A DNA stretch of 64,000 bases from CAIVAT01 sp049317265 (lineage in GTDB: Bacteria; Bacteroidota; Bacteroidia; Bacteroidales; FEN-979): positions 1 to 64,000 of the forward strand of contig JBMOIP010000002.1 of the NCBI GenBank assembly GCA_049317265.1, written 5' to 3'. This document shows, in pieces, positions 24,597-33,774 of this stretch; position 1 is the first letter of the stretch, and each line of letters begins with the position of its first letter. The position numbers and the translations under genes were made by a program. The notes under the pieces are model-generated. The model was not told the DNA's origin. It made no database searches and worked only from the letters and a program-made list of their open reading frames with translations.

Positions 24597-27395
24597 ATGA
24601 AAAAATTTCAACTTTTATTTATTGTTCTGCTGTTGTCGATTATCGGGACCGGCGCGTTAAACGCAGCCGCCCACCCGGGAACAGTTTATCCGGAACAAGC
24701 TGTTAATGCTGTGCCCGGTGCAAACACATCGTTTATTGATAATGATGGTATTCTGACCAACGCCACACTTACAGGCCCAACTTCAGTTTGTCTGAATGTT
24801 ACTGGTAATGTTTATACGACCGATGCCGGTCAGTCGGGCTATGTATGGACTGTGTCCGGGGGAACCATCACAGCTGGTGGTAACAGTTCGAGCAGTACGA
24901 CCACTGTTACCTGGACTTCAGTCGGTTCAAAGAGCATTACTGTTTCTTACACGGGAGTTTCAACAACCGTTTTACCGGTAACAGTGAATCCTTTAACCAG
25001 CATTTCGATTGCCGCTTCCGCCACAAATGTTGCACCCGGCACTTTGGTCAATTTTACGGCAACACCTCTGAACCCCGGTCCGAATATTTCATTCCAGTGG
25101 AAAGTTAACGGCGCCAGCGTGGGAGTCAACAGCAATACTTACACTTTCGCACCTTCTAACGGAGATGCAGTCTATTGTCTTTTAACATCCGACGGCCCAT
25201 GTTTTAACAACACCTTCACATCGAATGTTATTACGATTACAATTACCATTCCTCCTGTTCTTGTTACTGTTTCAACAAAAACGGCAATACCTGGCCAAGC
25301 GGTCTATTTCCCTGTAAAACTCAAAGGCGCCAGCGCCTCCGGCACGCCAATATCTGCAGCTGACATTCAGCTTTCTTATGATCCTGCTGTTCTAAATTAC
25401 GACACCATCGTAAATTTCTATGCAGGAACCCCGGTGACGCAGTGGTTTTTTTCAGGGAACAACAATACGGTTGCTGCCAATTGGCAGGAACCATCCCTGC
25501 TGACTGTTGCAATTCCTGACAGTACGACACTTTTTGAAATAAAATTCACCTATATCGGTGGCACGTCACCGTTGCCTTTCACAGTATATGACTTTGTGAA
25601 TGCCCAGTATAACCTCATTCCTGCGAATCATCTCGATGGCGGGATAAGCCCCGATCCGGCATCTCTGGCGGGTCCGACCTCAGTTTGCCAGGGTGCTGCA
25701 GGAAATGTGTATACCACAGATGCCGGCCATTCCAACTATTCCTGGTTGGTGGTGGGTGGTACCATTACCTCGGGCGGCACCAGCAATGACAATACTGCTA
25801 CAGTTACCTGGAATGTTGCCGGAACACAGAGTATCAGTGTTTCTTACACAGGTTCTGCTACAGCAACCCTGCCGGTTACTGTGAATGCTCCGCTTCCTGT
25901 ATCTGTGTCCATTGTTGTTTCAGCCAACCCGGTATGTGCAAATACCCCGGTAACATTTACTGCAACACCTGTGAATGGTGGTTTAACTCCTGTTTACCAA
26001 TGGAAAAAGAACGGCAACAATGTCGGAACAAACAGCCCTGTGTACAACTATACCCCAGCCAACGCCTTACCAGCTTTTGCAGAGACAGTTACCTGTACGC
26101 TTACTTCAAGTCTTGGTTGTAAATCTGGTTCACCTGCCATATCCAACTCAATTTTATTACAGGTTAACCCCTACACAGCGAGTATTTCAGTGGTAGCCTC
26201 TGCCAATCCTGTTCTAGCGGGAACCTCAGTTACCTATACTGCAAATATTGTGAATGGCGGCCCAACGCCAACCTTCCAGTGGAAAGTAAATGGCGCCGAT
26301 GCCGGAACAAACAGTTCTACATTCACCTATACACCGTCCAATACCGATGTTATATTCTGTTTGCTTACTTCGAGCGCACCTTGCGTAAGTGGCGTTTACA
26401 CTTCCAATGCGATTTCGATGACGGTGAACTACCCTGTGGGATCATTGCTTGTAACGTTGCCGAACAAAACTGCCATGCCGGGTGATGTATTATACTATCC
26501 GGTAAAACTGAAAGGCGCAAGTGCGTCAGGTACGCCGATCAGCGCAGCAAACCTCCAGATCACTTACGATCCTGCCGTATTCCATTATGATACGCTGGTT
26601 AACTTCTATGCAAGTACTCCTGTTTCACAGTGGTTCTTCTCCGGAAACCTCAATACCGTTGCAGCTAACTGGCAGGAACCGGGATTGAATACACTTGCAA
26701 TTCCTGACAGCACCACCCTGTTTGAGATTAAATTTACCTACCTCGGAGGAAACAGCACCCTTCCATTTACTGTCAACGAATTTACGAATGCAGTATATGA
26801 CCTGGTTCCGACGAATCACATCAACGGTGGTGTAACACAACTTGTTCCGACCAACAGCACAGTAGAAAATGTGAATGTTGCTGCAAGTCATGATACCTGT
26901 TTCAGTGCGATCAATACCATATCAGTTGCAGGTAACGGAACTACTTTTACCATCGATAACGGAGGATCAGCAACTTTTGTAGCTGGTCAGATGATCAGTT
27001 TCTTCCCTGGTACTTCTGTGGTTCCGGGCGGTTACCTGCACGCATATATTACACTGAACGGACATTATTGCGATCAACCTCTGAATCCGGTGGTAAGTTC
27101 TTTGGTAAGTGAAGAGAAAACCACCTCGGGTGCTCCTGAAGTCCTAAGCAATCAATCGGTTCGAGTTTACCCGAATCCTACGACCGGAAATTTCACGGTG
27201 GAGGTGATGGGCGACAGCCAGGCGTTAATGTCAAAAGTTGAGATTTACAGCATGAACGGAGTAAAAGTTCGTACCGAAAATCTTGATAATCTTAGGAAAC
27301 ATGAATTTTCGATGCCTGAACTTAAGCCGGGTATCTATTTTATTCACCTGTTTACCAATGAACGGTCTGAAATTCTTAAGATCGTGAAAATGTAA
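24597..27395 (+). CDS. T9SS-exported scaffold-like protein: two cohesin-like and five Ig/PKD-like domains
   Basis: 932 aa. Signal peptide about 1-24. PKD-like domain 55-132 (GPTSVCLNVTGNVYTT), Ig-like 133-216, cohesin-like 219-352 (GQAVYFPVKLKGASASG, IQLSYDPAVLNYD), PKD-like 357-430, Ig-like 435-613 in two units, a second cohesin-like domain 616-748 nearly identical in pattern to the first, a linker domain, and a T9SS tail 853-932 (VRVYPNPTTGNFTVEV, ending LKIVKM). Two cohesin-like modules on one surface-exported protein is the layout of a small scaffoldin. It is the last gene of the cluster, followed by a strong terminator. Cohesin identity rests on pattern matching by eye. Confidence 0.8.
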   Translation: MKKFQLLFIVLLLSIIGTGALNAAAHPGTVYPEQAVNAVPGANTSFIDNDGILTNATLTGPTSVCLNVTGNVYTTDAGQSGYVWTVSGGTITAGGNSSSSTTTVTWTSVGSKSITVSYTGVSTTVLPVTVNPLTSISIAASATNVAPGTLVNFTATPLNPGPNISFQWKVNGASVGVNSNTYTFAPSNGDAVYCLLTSDGPCFNNTFTSNVITITITIPPVLVTVSTKTAIPGQAVYFPVKLKGASASGTPISAADIQLSYDPAVLNYDTIVNFYAGTPVTQWFFSGNNNTVAANWQEPSLLTVAIPDSTTLFEIKFTYIGGTSPLPFTVYDFVNAQYNLIPANHLDGGISPDPASLAGPTSVCQGAAGNVYTTDAGHSNYSWLVVGGTITSGGTSNDNTATVTWNVAGTQSISVSYTGSATATLPVTVNAPLPVSVSIVVSANPVCANTPVTFTATPVNGGLTPVYQWKKNGNNVGTNSPVYNYTPANALPAFAETVTCTLTSSLGCKSGSPAISNSILLQVNPYTASISVVASANPVLAGTSVTYTANIVNGGPTPTFQWKVNGADAGTNSSTFTYTPSNTDVIFCLLTSSAPCVSGVYTSNAISMTVNYPVGSLLVTLPNKTAMPGDVLYYPVKLKGASASGTPISAANLQITYDPAVFHYDTLVNFYASTPVSQWFFSGNLNTVAANWQEPGLNTLAIPDSTTLFEIKFTYLGGNSTLPFTVNEFTNAVYDLVPTNHINGGVTQLVPTNSTVENVNVAASHDTCFSAINTISVAGNGTTFTIDNGGSATFVAGQMISFFPGTSVVPGGYLHAYITLNGHYCDQPLNPVVSSLVSEEKTTSGAPEVLSNQSVRVYPNPTTGNFTVEVMGDSQALMSKVEIYSMNGVKVRTENLDNLRKHEFSMPELKPGIYFIHLFTNERSEILKIVKM

Positions 27396-27423
27396 TTTCA
27401 ATATATTTTTTGGTTTGGTTAGA

Positions 27424-27454
27424 CCGTCCCGGGAAACCGGGGCGGTTTTTTTTT
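27424..27454 (+). terminator. Intrinsic terminator of the TonB receptor/cohesin cluster
   Basis: Stem CCGTCCCGG with CCGGGGCGG (one G-U type pair), GAAA loop, followed by nine T. It lies 29 bases after the stop at 27395. Classic rho-independent form. Confidence 0.88.
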
Positions 27455-27544
27455 GCCCACCCATGATTAATCACTCCCACCTGCCCACTTAACACTTAAT
27501 CACTTTTTCCCCTATATGTGTGAATTATGCAAGATACTTCTTGA

Positions 27545-27559
27545 ATTGTGTAACACAAT
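27545..27559. promoter_or_regulatory. Operator-like palindrome
   Basis: ATTGTGT-A-ACACAAT, a perfect 7-bp dyad with 1-base centre, 129 bases before the small gene at 27688. It could bind a dimeric regulator; no regulator is adjacent. Confidence 0.3.
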
Positions 27560-27687
27560 CATTATTATTAATCCGAACATTTGCAAAGTGTTATCAACAA
27601 CGAGTCCCTGTTTTTTTGGTATCATTAATTTCAATTGAGCCAGTTAAACTGCTTTGATTCACTGAAATAGTATAACAGCCACAATCC

Positions 27688-27933
27688 ATGAAAACCGTCC
27701 GAACTATCACCACAAATGATGCTGCCGACAATAGGTTGGAGCTTGGAAACCAACAGATAAGGATTCCCAGGTCGAAACTTTTAAATGGTTCTGTTGCCAA
27801 CAAATACCCGGTCACACTTGACGATGGCAAAACGATCATTTTTATTTCAGACAGGAATAAAGAGACCGAGACAAGGCAGAAGTATGAACTACAGGTTGCC
27901 AGCAGGTTTGTGAAGTTTGTTAAAAAGCCCTGA
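27688..27933 (+). CDS. Small hypothetical protein
   Basis: 81 aa with ordinary protein-like sequence (QQIRIPRSKLLNGSV, then YPVTLDDGKTIIFIS, then LQVASRFVKFVKKP). No signal peptide and no domain recognised. The antisense frame at 27594-27839 is less protein-like. It follows the cluster terminator by about 230 bases and precedes a 58-aa exported peptide gene by 48 bases. No clear promoter box was found, so the coding call is moderate. Confidence 0.5.
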   Translation: MKTVRTITTNDAADNRLELGNQQIRIPRSKLLNGSVANKYPVTLDDGKTIIFISDRNKETETRQKYELQVASRFVKFVKKP

Positions 27934-27981
27934 TTAGAAAAATCGGTGAAAATTCAATAAAAACCTTAATACCAACCACTG

Positions 27982-28158
27982 ATGAAGAAAGCAATCACCG
28001 TCACATTTGCGGTTTTAGCAATTATTTTTGTCTCTTCCATGATATTGAACCGGTCAATTGCCCAATCATCACAGAAAGAGCGATCTATAGGAAAGCCAGC
28101 AAGGTCTGAAGTGATGAAAATACCTGAAAAGTCATCCATCCGGGAAAAGAAAAAATAA
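27982..28158 (+). CDS. Small exported peptide, 58 aa
   Basis: ATG at 27982, stop TAA at 28156-28158. It has a clear signal peptide or N-terminal membrane anchor (MKKAITVTFAVLAIIFVSSM) followed by a short polar, basic tail ending SSIREKKKK-like. No family recognised. It lies between the 81-aa gene and the histidine kinase; the kinase has its own upstream region, so co-transcription is uncertain. The hydrophobic-then-basic layout makes chance unlikely, but there is no further support. Confidence 0.5.
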   Translation: MKKAITVTFAVLAIIFVSSMILNRSIAQSSQKERSIGKPARSEVMKIPEKSSIREKKK

Positions 28159-28249
28159 AAATCTGTGTAGGGATCGAAGGCTTTATTATTGTATCTTTAA
28201 TTGCTTCAATTCGTGTTAAGGATTGAAATGTGTTATTGGGCTAAATATT

Positions 28250-28265
28250 TGTCAATGTATTGACA
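28250..28265. promoter_or_regulatory. Operator-like palindrome upstream of the PAS kinase
   Basis: TGTCAAT-GT-ATTGACA, a perfect 7-bp dyad with 2-base centre, 36 bases before the kinase ATG at 28302, next to an ATATTTG that may be part of a promoter. Possible regulator site; the binding protein is unknown. Confidence 0.4.
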
Positions 28266-28301
28266 TTGTTGTAAATACGTTGAGTCTTCCGGGGCTTTTA
28301 A

Positions 28302-31300
28302 ATGGATGATTTAATTGAATCGACACTGAGGGAAACAACCTTTCAGTATTTTTTGAATCTGCCTGCCGTACCTGTCTTTGTTCTTGATCCGGAACAAAAT
28401 ATCATCCATGCCAATAACGCACTTAAAGAGCGGTTGAATGGCTCGGCAAATGGGGTTAAAGGGGGGAAATGTTTTCATTGCCTTCATCATTCGAATGAAA
28501 GGCCTGTTAATTGTCTATATCCCAAGGTATTGGCGGATGGAAAGGAGTGTACATTCGAAATTTTCGTGGAAGCGTTTAACGAATGGCAAACCGTCACATT
28601 AACCCCGCAATACAACCAGCAGGGCAAGATTGTCGGAGCTATTCATACAATGCGGAATATTGTTCAGCGAACCAGCGCAGAGGTTGAATTGATGGAACAT
28701 AGTGATTTCCATCGGAAGCTGTTCAACATGAAGCACGGTTTTGCTTATTGCCGGATGATCTTCGAAAATGGCAAACCAAGCGACTTCATCTATCTGATGG
28801 TCAATAAGGCCTTAGAATCCCTAACCGGATTGGTAAATGTGGTTGGGAAAAAGGTCTCCGAAGTCGTTCCTAATATCCTGGAATCTGATCCTAAACTCTT
28901 ACAAATATATGGAAGGGTGGCCATGACCGGGGAACCTGAGTCATTTGAGGTTTTCGTGAATGCCCTGGAAATGTGGTTTTCTATTTCAGTGTACAGCCCT
29001 GAGAGAGAGTATTTTGTAGCTGTGTTTGATGTGATTACCGACCGTAAGAAAGCTGAAATTTCCTTATACAAAAGTGAAGAGAGGTACAAGTCGTTATTTC
29101 ACAACAACAACGCGGTGTTTTTGCTTATCCATCCGGCTACGGGCATGATCATGGATGCGAACCCTGCTGCCTGTTTGTACTATGGATGGTCGAAAAACGA
29201 GCTTTGCGGAAAAAGAATTTCAGAAATCAACACACTTTCGGAGAATGAGATAGCAAAGGAGATGCAGGCTGCCAGGGAACAGCGCAGAAAACATTTTCTT
29301 TTTAAGCATCGGTTGTCGAACGGTGAAATCAGGGAAGTTGAAGTTCACTCGATTCCTATTGAATCGGACGGGACAATATTGCTTTTTTCAATCGTACACG
29401 ACATCACTGATCGGATTAAAGCAGAGAACGCACTTAAGGAAAGCATGGCTAACATCTCTGCAGTTATAAATGCCACGGATGAGTCCATTTTACTGTTGTC
29501 TGCTGACGAAATACTACTGAACCTGAACGAGGTGGCAGCCATGCGCATGGGAGTTTCACGCGCAGAAGTCATAGGGCTTAGGCTGGAAGAACTTATGCCC
29601 CCTTCTATAATAAAGCAACGGCAGCCGTTTTTTGAAACGGTATTAAGGACAGGCGCCAAGGTGAGTTTTGAGGATGAACGGGATGGCCATTTTCTGCTAA
29701 ACCACCTGTACCCGATTCTTGATGAAGACAAGAATGTAGCGAGGGTGGCGGTTTTCAGCCGGGATATTACTGACCGAAAACGAACTGAACAAGCCCTTGT
29801 AAGCAGTGACAGGAGGTTGCGGCAAACGATCGATATATCCCCGGTTGCCATGGTTATGAGCATAAGCGATGGTGAAATTACCTACCTGAACCAGGCATTT
29901 GTTCAAACTTTTGGTTATACGGCGTCAGATATTCCCACCATGGATGCATGGTGGAAAATGGCCTTGCCAGATCCGGGTTACAGACAACGGGTTTTAAAAA
30001 GGTGGAGTGAACAACTTGCGCAGGTAACGCCGGCTGGCGGAGGATTTTATCCACTGGAAATTACTGTTAAATGTGAAGATGCTACAGATAAAGTGGTGCA
30101 AGCAACTGTTACTGTATTCAATGATAATGGCCTGGAGAATCAGCTTACTGTTTTCTTCGATATCACCCGGATGAAGCATACGGAGGATGCCATGCGCAAG
30201 GCGATCTGGCGCTTGGAAAGCGTTATTGAAGGTACACGTGCCGGGACCTGGGAATGGAACGTTCAGACGGGCGAGACGATTTTTAATGACTACTGGGCAC
30301 AAATGCTGGGATATTCGCTTGAAGAGCTGGGACCAGTCAATATAAAAACATGGGAATCATTAATTCATCCTGATGATTTACTCCAATCAAATGACCTGCT
30401 TCGTGCCCATTTTTCTGGTAACCTTGCCTTCTACGACTATGAGTGCCGGATGAAACATAAAGATGGACACTGGGTATGGGTGAACGACAGGGGACGCCTG
30501 ACCAGCAGGACCAGTGATGGCAAACCCCTGATGATGTTCGGCACCCATACGGATATCACACAGTATAAGCAAATTGAAGAGAACATCAGAAACCTGAATG
30601 AAACCCTTGAAGCCCGTGTTGCCGAGCGTACAAACCAACTTGAAGTTATTAATAATGAACTGAAATTCCACCTCAGCGAGATTGAGCAATTCACATACAT
30701 TGCGACACATGATCTTCAGGAGCCCCTTCGTACAATTTCGACTTTCAGCAATCTTATCAGGGAAGAATTTGCGGGGATACTTACCGGCGATGGCGACAAA
30801 TATGTTAAATACATGTCGGATTCAGCAACAAGAATGAGTAAGCTGGTCAAAGGGTTGCTCGATTATTCCCTGTTGGGCAAGGTAAGCAGGATGGAAGTTG
30901 TTGACTGTAATGAAATGGTCATTGGAATTCTCGGGGAGATGGCTGGTGTAATCGATGCGTGTGGTGCCAGGGTTACCCTTGGGAAGTTGCCTGTCATAAC
31001 CGGACTTTCGGATGAGTTAAGGATTTTATTCAGGAACCTGCTCAGTAATGCGGTTAAATTCCAGAAACAGGAAATTCACCCTGAAATCGTGATCTCCGCT
31101 GAACGCGGCGAAAATGAGTGGATATTTGCAATTGCAGATAATGGAATCGGTATTGAGGCGAAGGACCGTGAGAAAATTTTCATCATTTTCAAGCGTATGC
31201 AAAAACAGTCTGACTTTATAGGAACAGGTATAGGACTTGCCTATTGCAAAAAGATTGTCGAATTGCACCACGGCAGGATTTGGGTAGAATGCAATCATGA

Positions 31301-31349
31301 TGCCGGCTCTGTTTTTTATTTTACAATTCCCCAACATGAGATGATATGA
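28302..31349 (+). CDS. Multi-PAS sensor histidine kinase
   Basis: 1015 aa, no membrane segment or signal peptide, so a soluble sensor. About six PAS units can be followed between residues 13 and 765 by repeated PAC wording such as ITDRKKAEISLYKSEERYKS and VFSRDITDRKRTEQAL. A short coiled coil (ARVAERTNQLEVINNELK) leads to the HisKA box EQFTYIATHDLQEPLRTIST with the phospho-accepting His, then HATPase blocks NLLSNAVKFQ, ADNGIGIEAKDREKIF and GTGIGLAYCKKIV. The first PAS contains Cys57, Cys60, Cys71 and Cys83, which could bind a metal or sense redox state. No receiver is attached; the partner receiver follows with a 4-base overlap. Signal unknown. Confidence 0.92.
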   Translation: MDDLIESTLRETTFQYFLNLPAVPVFVLDPEQNIIHANNALKERLNGSANGVKGGKCFHCLHHSNERPVNCLYPKVLADGKECTFEIFVEAFNEWQTVTLTPQYNQQGKIVGAIHTMRNIVQRTSAEVELMEHSDFHRKLFNMKHGFAYCRMIFENGKPSDFIYLMVNKALESLTGLVNVVGKKVSEVVPNILESDPKLLQIYGRVAMTGEPESFEVFVNALEMWFSISVYSPEREYFVAVFDVITDRKKAEISLYKSEERYKSLFHNNNAVFLLIHPATGMIMDANPAACLYYGWSKNELCGKRISEINTLSENEIAKEMQAAREQRRKHFLFKHRLSNGEIREVEVHSIPIESDGTILLFSIVHDITDRIKAENALKESMANISAVINATDESILLLSADEILLNLNEVAAMRMGVSRAEVIGLRLEELMPPSIIKQRQPFFETVLRTGAKVSFEDERDGHFLLNHLYPILDEDKNVARVAVFSRDITDRKRTEQALVSSDRRLRQTIDISPVAMVMSISDGEITYLNQAFVQTFGYTASDIPTMDAWWKMALPDPGYRQRVLKRWSEQLAQVTPAGGGFYPLEITVKCEDATDKVVQATVTVFNDNGLENQLTVFFDITRMKHTEDAMRKAIWRLESVIEGTRAGTWEWNVQTGETIFNDYWAQMLGYSLEELGPVNIKTWESLIHPDDLLQSNDLLRAHFSGNLAFYDYECRMKHKDGHWVWVNDRGRLTSRTSDGKPLMMFGTHTDITQYKQIEENIRNLNETLEARVAERTNQLEVINNELKFHLSEIEQFTYIATHDLQEPLRTISTFSNLIREEFAGILTGDGDKYVKYMSDSATRMSKLVKGLLDYSLLGKVSRMEVVDCNEMVIGILGEMAGVIDACGARVTLGKLPVITGLSDELRILFRNLLSNAVKFQKQEIHPEIVISAERGENEWIFAIADNGIGIEAKDREKIFIIFKRMQKQSDFIGTGIGLAYCKKIVELHHGRIWVECNHDAGSVFYFTIPQHEMI

Positions 31350-31777
31350 TGAGAAAATTAGGGTGTGTGTTACTCGTGGATGATAATGATTCTGATAACT
31401 TTCTGCATAACAGGGTTCTCGATAAGGCAGGAATTGCACAGGAGGTGAAGATTGCCGAAAATGGAAAAGATGCACTCGATCTGATTTTCAAGGAAGATGT
31501 GACAAGTGAAATTGGTGGGGTGTTTGATAAACCAGACCTGATTTTTCTTGATATAAACATGCCTGTGATGGATGGATGGGAGTTTCTCCGGGAATTCAGA
31601 AAGCGCAAGGGCGGGACCCCGGAAGAGACGGTTGTAGTTATCCTTACAACCTCCCTTAATCCCGCCGATAAAGTAAAGGCTGAGGAGCTGTTGGCATCCG
31701 GGTGTTTTTATTATAAGCCATTAACAAAGGATATGCTGGATAAAATTTTACAGCTGCACTTCCCCTCATACCTGTAA
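31346..31777 (+). CDS. Stand-alone receiver-domain response regulator
   Basis: 143 aa, a single receiver domain with no output domain. Acid residues are in LLVDDNDSDN, the phospho-acceptor Asp in LIFLDINMPVMDGWEF, the Thr in VVILTTSLNP and the Lys in FYYKPLTK. The start codon overlaps the kinase stop (ATGA), so kinase and receiver are translationally coupled and form a pair. The wording (VDDNDSDNFLHNRVLDKAG) is of the Rcp1-like type that partners PAS kinases. It probably relays phosphate or acts by protein contact. Confidence 0.92.
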   Translation: MMRKLGCVLLVDDNDSDNFLHNRVLDKAGIAQEVKIAENGKDALDLIFKEDVTSEIGGVFDKPDLIFLDINMPVMDGWEFLREFRKRKGGTPEETVVVILTTSLNPADKVKAEELLASGCFYYKPLTKDMLDKILQLHFPSYL

Positions 31778-31805
31778 GATTATTACAATAATTCGACAAT
31801 TTCTG

Positions 31806-33764
31806 ATGCCGCATTCAATTCGCAACATTGCTGTCATGGCCCATGCCGATGCCGGTAAGACCACTATTACCGAGCAGTTCCTTTTTCTGGGCGGGCAGAC
31901 AAGGCAACCTGGCAATGTGGACCAGGGGAGCGCCCAGACAGATTTTCTGCCTGTGGAAAAGGAGCGGGGAATATCGGTTCGTTCGGCCCATACCTCTTTC
32001 CCGTGGCGAAATACACGTATAAATCTCATCGACACCCCCGGTCACGTTGATTTTTCGGCAGATGTAGAGCGCATTATGCGGGTTCCCGATGGGGTGATCC
32101 TGGTCATCTCTGCCGTAGAAGGGGTGCAGGCCCATACGGAGACCATATGGGCAGCACTGCTTGAACGGCATATCCCTGTTGCATTTTTTATAAATAAAAT
32201 TGACCGGGTCGGGTCGGATGTCGAGGCGGTGATTGCGGCTATCCAAAAGGAACTTCGCATAAAACCGGTGTGCCTGCAGGAGGTTGCCGGTGAAGGTGGC
32301 AACGATGTTTCCATCTCCGGGTTGTGGAACGAGGAACATATGCAGGATTCATTGGTGGAATATGTTGTCGCGTCGGATGAAAACCTGCTCAATCAATATC
32401 TTGAGGGAAAATCAATTGATTTTTCGGCACTTGACCTTCAGATGACCCGGCTTATCCACAACTGCGAAGTTTATCCCCTCTATTTCGGATCGGCAAAGAT
32501 GGGGCTTGGCATGGAGGAGCTGCTCAACTCGGTGGTGACCTACTTCCCTCAACCTTCAGGCAACCCGGAAGGAAGTTTGTCTGCCCTGGTCTATGGCATC
32601 GGGTACGATAAAATCATGGGGAAAATAGCTCATGTACGCATTTTCAGCGGAAGTATCAGCAACAGGGAGGTGATTTTTAACGCGACAAGGCAGGCAGAGG
32701 AGAAGGTGACCCAGGTGCGGCGCATCTTTCCCGGGAGGTACGATGACATTGGAACGGTTGAAGCGGGCGATATTGCCGGCATCAGCGGGTTCAGCAGCGT
32801 GCAGGTCGGTGATCTGCTGGGTTTGGCCCATGAGAATATCCCTAAGGAGGTGAAGATGAGAATGCCGCTGCTCACCGTGCAGGTCAAGGCTCTCAACCCC
32901 CGCGATTACCCTGCCCTTGCCGAGGCGATGCAGGAACTTTCCACGGAGGATCCGGCCCTCGAATTCGAATGGCTTCGGGAGGAAGCTGAGTTGCATGTTA
33001 AGATCATGGGCTGGATCCAGATGGAGGTGCTTGAACGGATCCTGGCCGACCGTTTTGGCATCATGGCCAAGTTCGAAAACCCCACCGTTATATACAAGGA
33101 GACCCCTTCAACCACCAACGAGGGGTTTGTTCAATACTGGATGCCCAAGCCCTGCTGGGCCATCATGACTTTTCTCATCGAACCGGGAGAACGTGGCAGC
33201 GGGGTGGCTTATAAGAGCATTGTTCCGGTAAATGATGTCCAGCAGAAGTATCAAAAGGAGGTGGAACGCAGCATAACCGGGGCCTTGAAGCAAGGGATCA
33301 GGGGGTGGGAGGTCACCGATCTGAAGATTACCCTGGTATCGGGCGAGGATCACCCGATGCACTCGCGGGCCGGCGATTTTGCCATTGCCACCCCGATGGG
33401 AATCATGAACGGGCTGGTCAACACCGGCACAACCCTGCTCGAGCCGATGATCCGGTTCCGGATCAATGCCTCAGAAGATCTGCTGGGTGCAATAACCAGC
33501 GACATCACCCGCATGCGGGGCAGTTTTGAAAGTCCTGAAATGGATCATGGGCGTTTTATCCTGGAGGGCATCTTCCCCCTTGCAACATCGCTTGATTTTC
33601 CAGTGAAACTGAGTTCCCGTTCAGGGGGAAAAGCCCGGATTTCAACTCATTTTGACAGTTACAGGGAGTGTGCAGATGAACTTGGCGTGGTTCGTCCGTT
33701 TAAAGGGATCAGTCCTTTGGATACAGCAAAATACATCCTCAAAGCAAGGAAGGCTATTCAATAA
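31806..33764 (+). CDS. TetM/EF-G-like translational GTPase (ribosome-protection-family homolog)
   Basis: 652 aa. GTPase motifs: G1 AHADAGKTT, G2 region KERGISVRSAHTSF, G3 DTPGHVDF, G4 NKID, G5 GSAK. HNCEVYPLYFGSAKMGLGMEEL closely parallels the TetM/TetQ block, cut here to state its key residues. The later domains keep TTLLEPMIRFRI and MRGSFESPEM with a C-terminal SPLDTAKYILKARKA, so the full five-domain layout is present. At domain IV loop III, where true tetracycline protection proteins have a Ser-Pro-Val-Ser-Thr-type tip, this protein has DHPMHSRAGDF. So it belongs to the family, but resistance activity is doubtful. It has no operon partner; it follows the receiver gene by 28 bases. It could be a housekeeping ribosome factor. 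Confidence 0.85.
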   Translation: MPHSIRNIAVMAHADAGKTTITEQFLFLGGQTRQPGNVDQGSAQTDFLPVEKERGISVRSAHTSFPWRNTRINLIDTPGHVDFSADVERIMRVPDGVILVISAVEGVQAHTETIWAALLERHIPVAFFINKIDRVGSDVEAVIAAIQKELRIKPVCLQEVAGEGGNDVSISGLWNEEHMQDSLVEYVVASDENLLNQYLEGKSIDFSALDLQMTRLIHNCEVYPLYFGSAKMGLGMEELLNSVVTYFPQPSGNPEGSLSALVYGIGYDKIMGKIAHVRIFSGSISNREVIFNATRQAEEKVTQVRRIFPGRYDDIGTVEAGDIAGISGFSSVQVGDLLGLAHENIPKEVKMRMPLLTVQVKALNPRDYPALAEAMQELSTEDPALEFEWLREEAELHVKIMGWIQMEVLERILADRFGIMAKFENPTVIYKETPSTTNEGFVQYWMPKPCWAIMTFLIEPGERGSGVAYKSIVPVNDVQQKYQKEVERSITGALKQGIRGWEVTDLKITLVSGEDHPMHSRAGDFAIATPMGIMNGLVNTGTTLLEPMIRFRINASEDLLGAITSDITRMRGSFESPEMDHGRFILEGIFPLATSLDFPVKLSSRSGGKARISTHFDSYRECADELGVVRPFKGISPLDTAKYILKARKAIQ

Positions 33765-33774
33765 TCACGCACAC

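Noticed and set aside
31806..33764. Tetracycline resistance gene
   Set aside because: It is family-related, but the loop needed for drug displacement is different and there is no mobile element, so I did not call it resistance.
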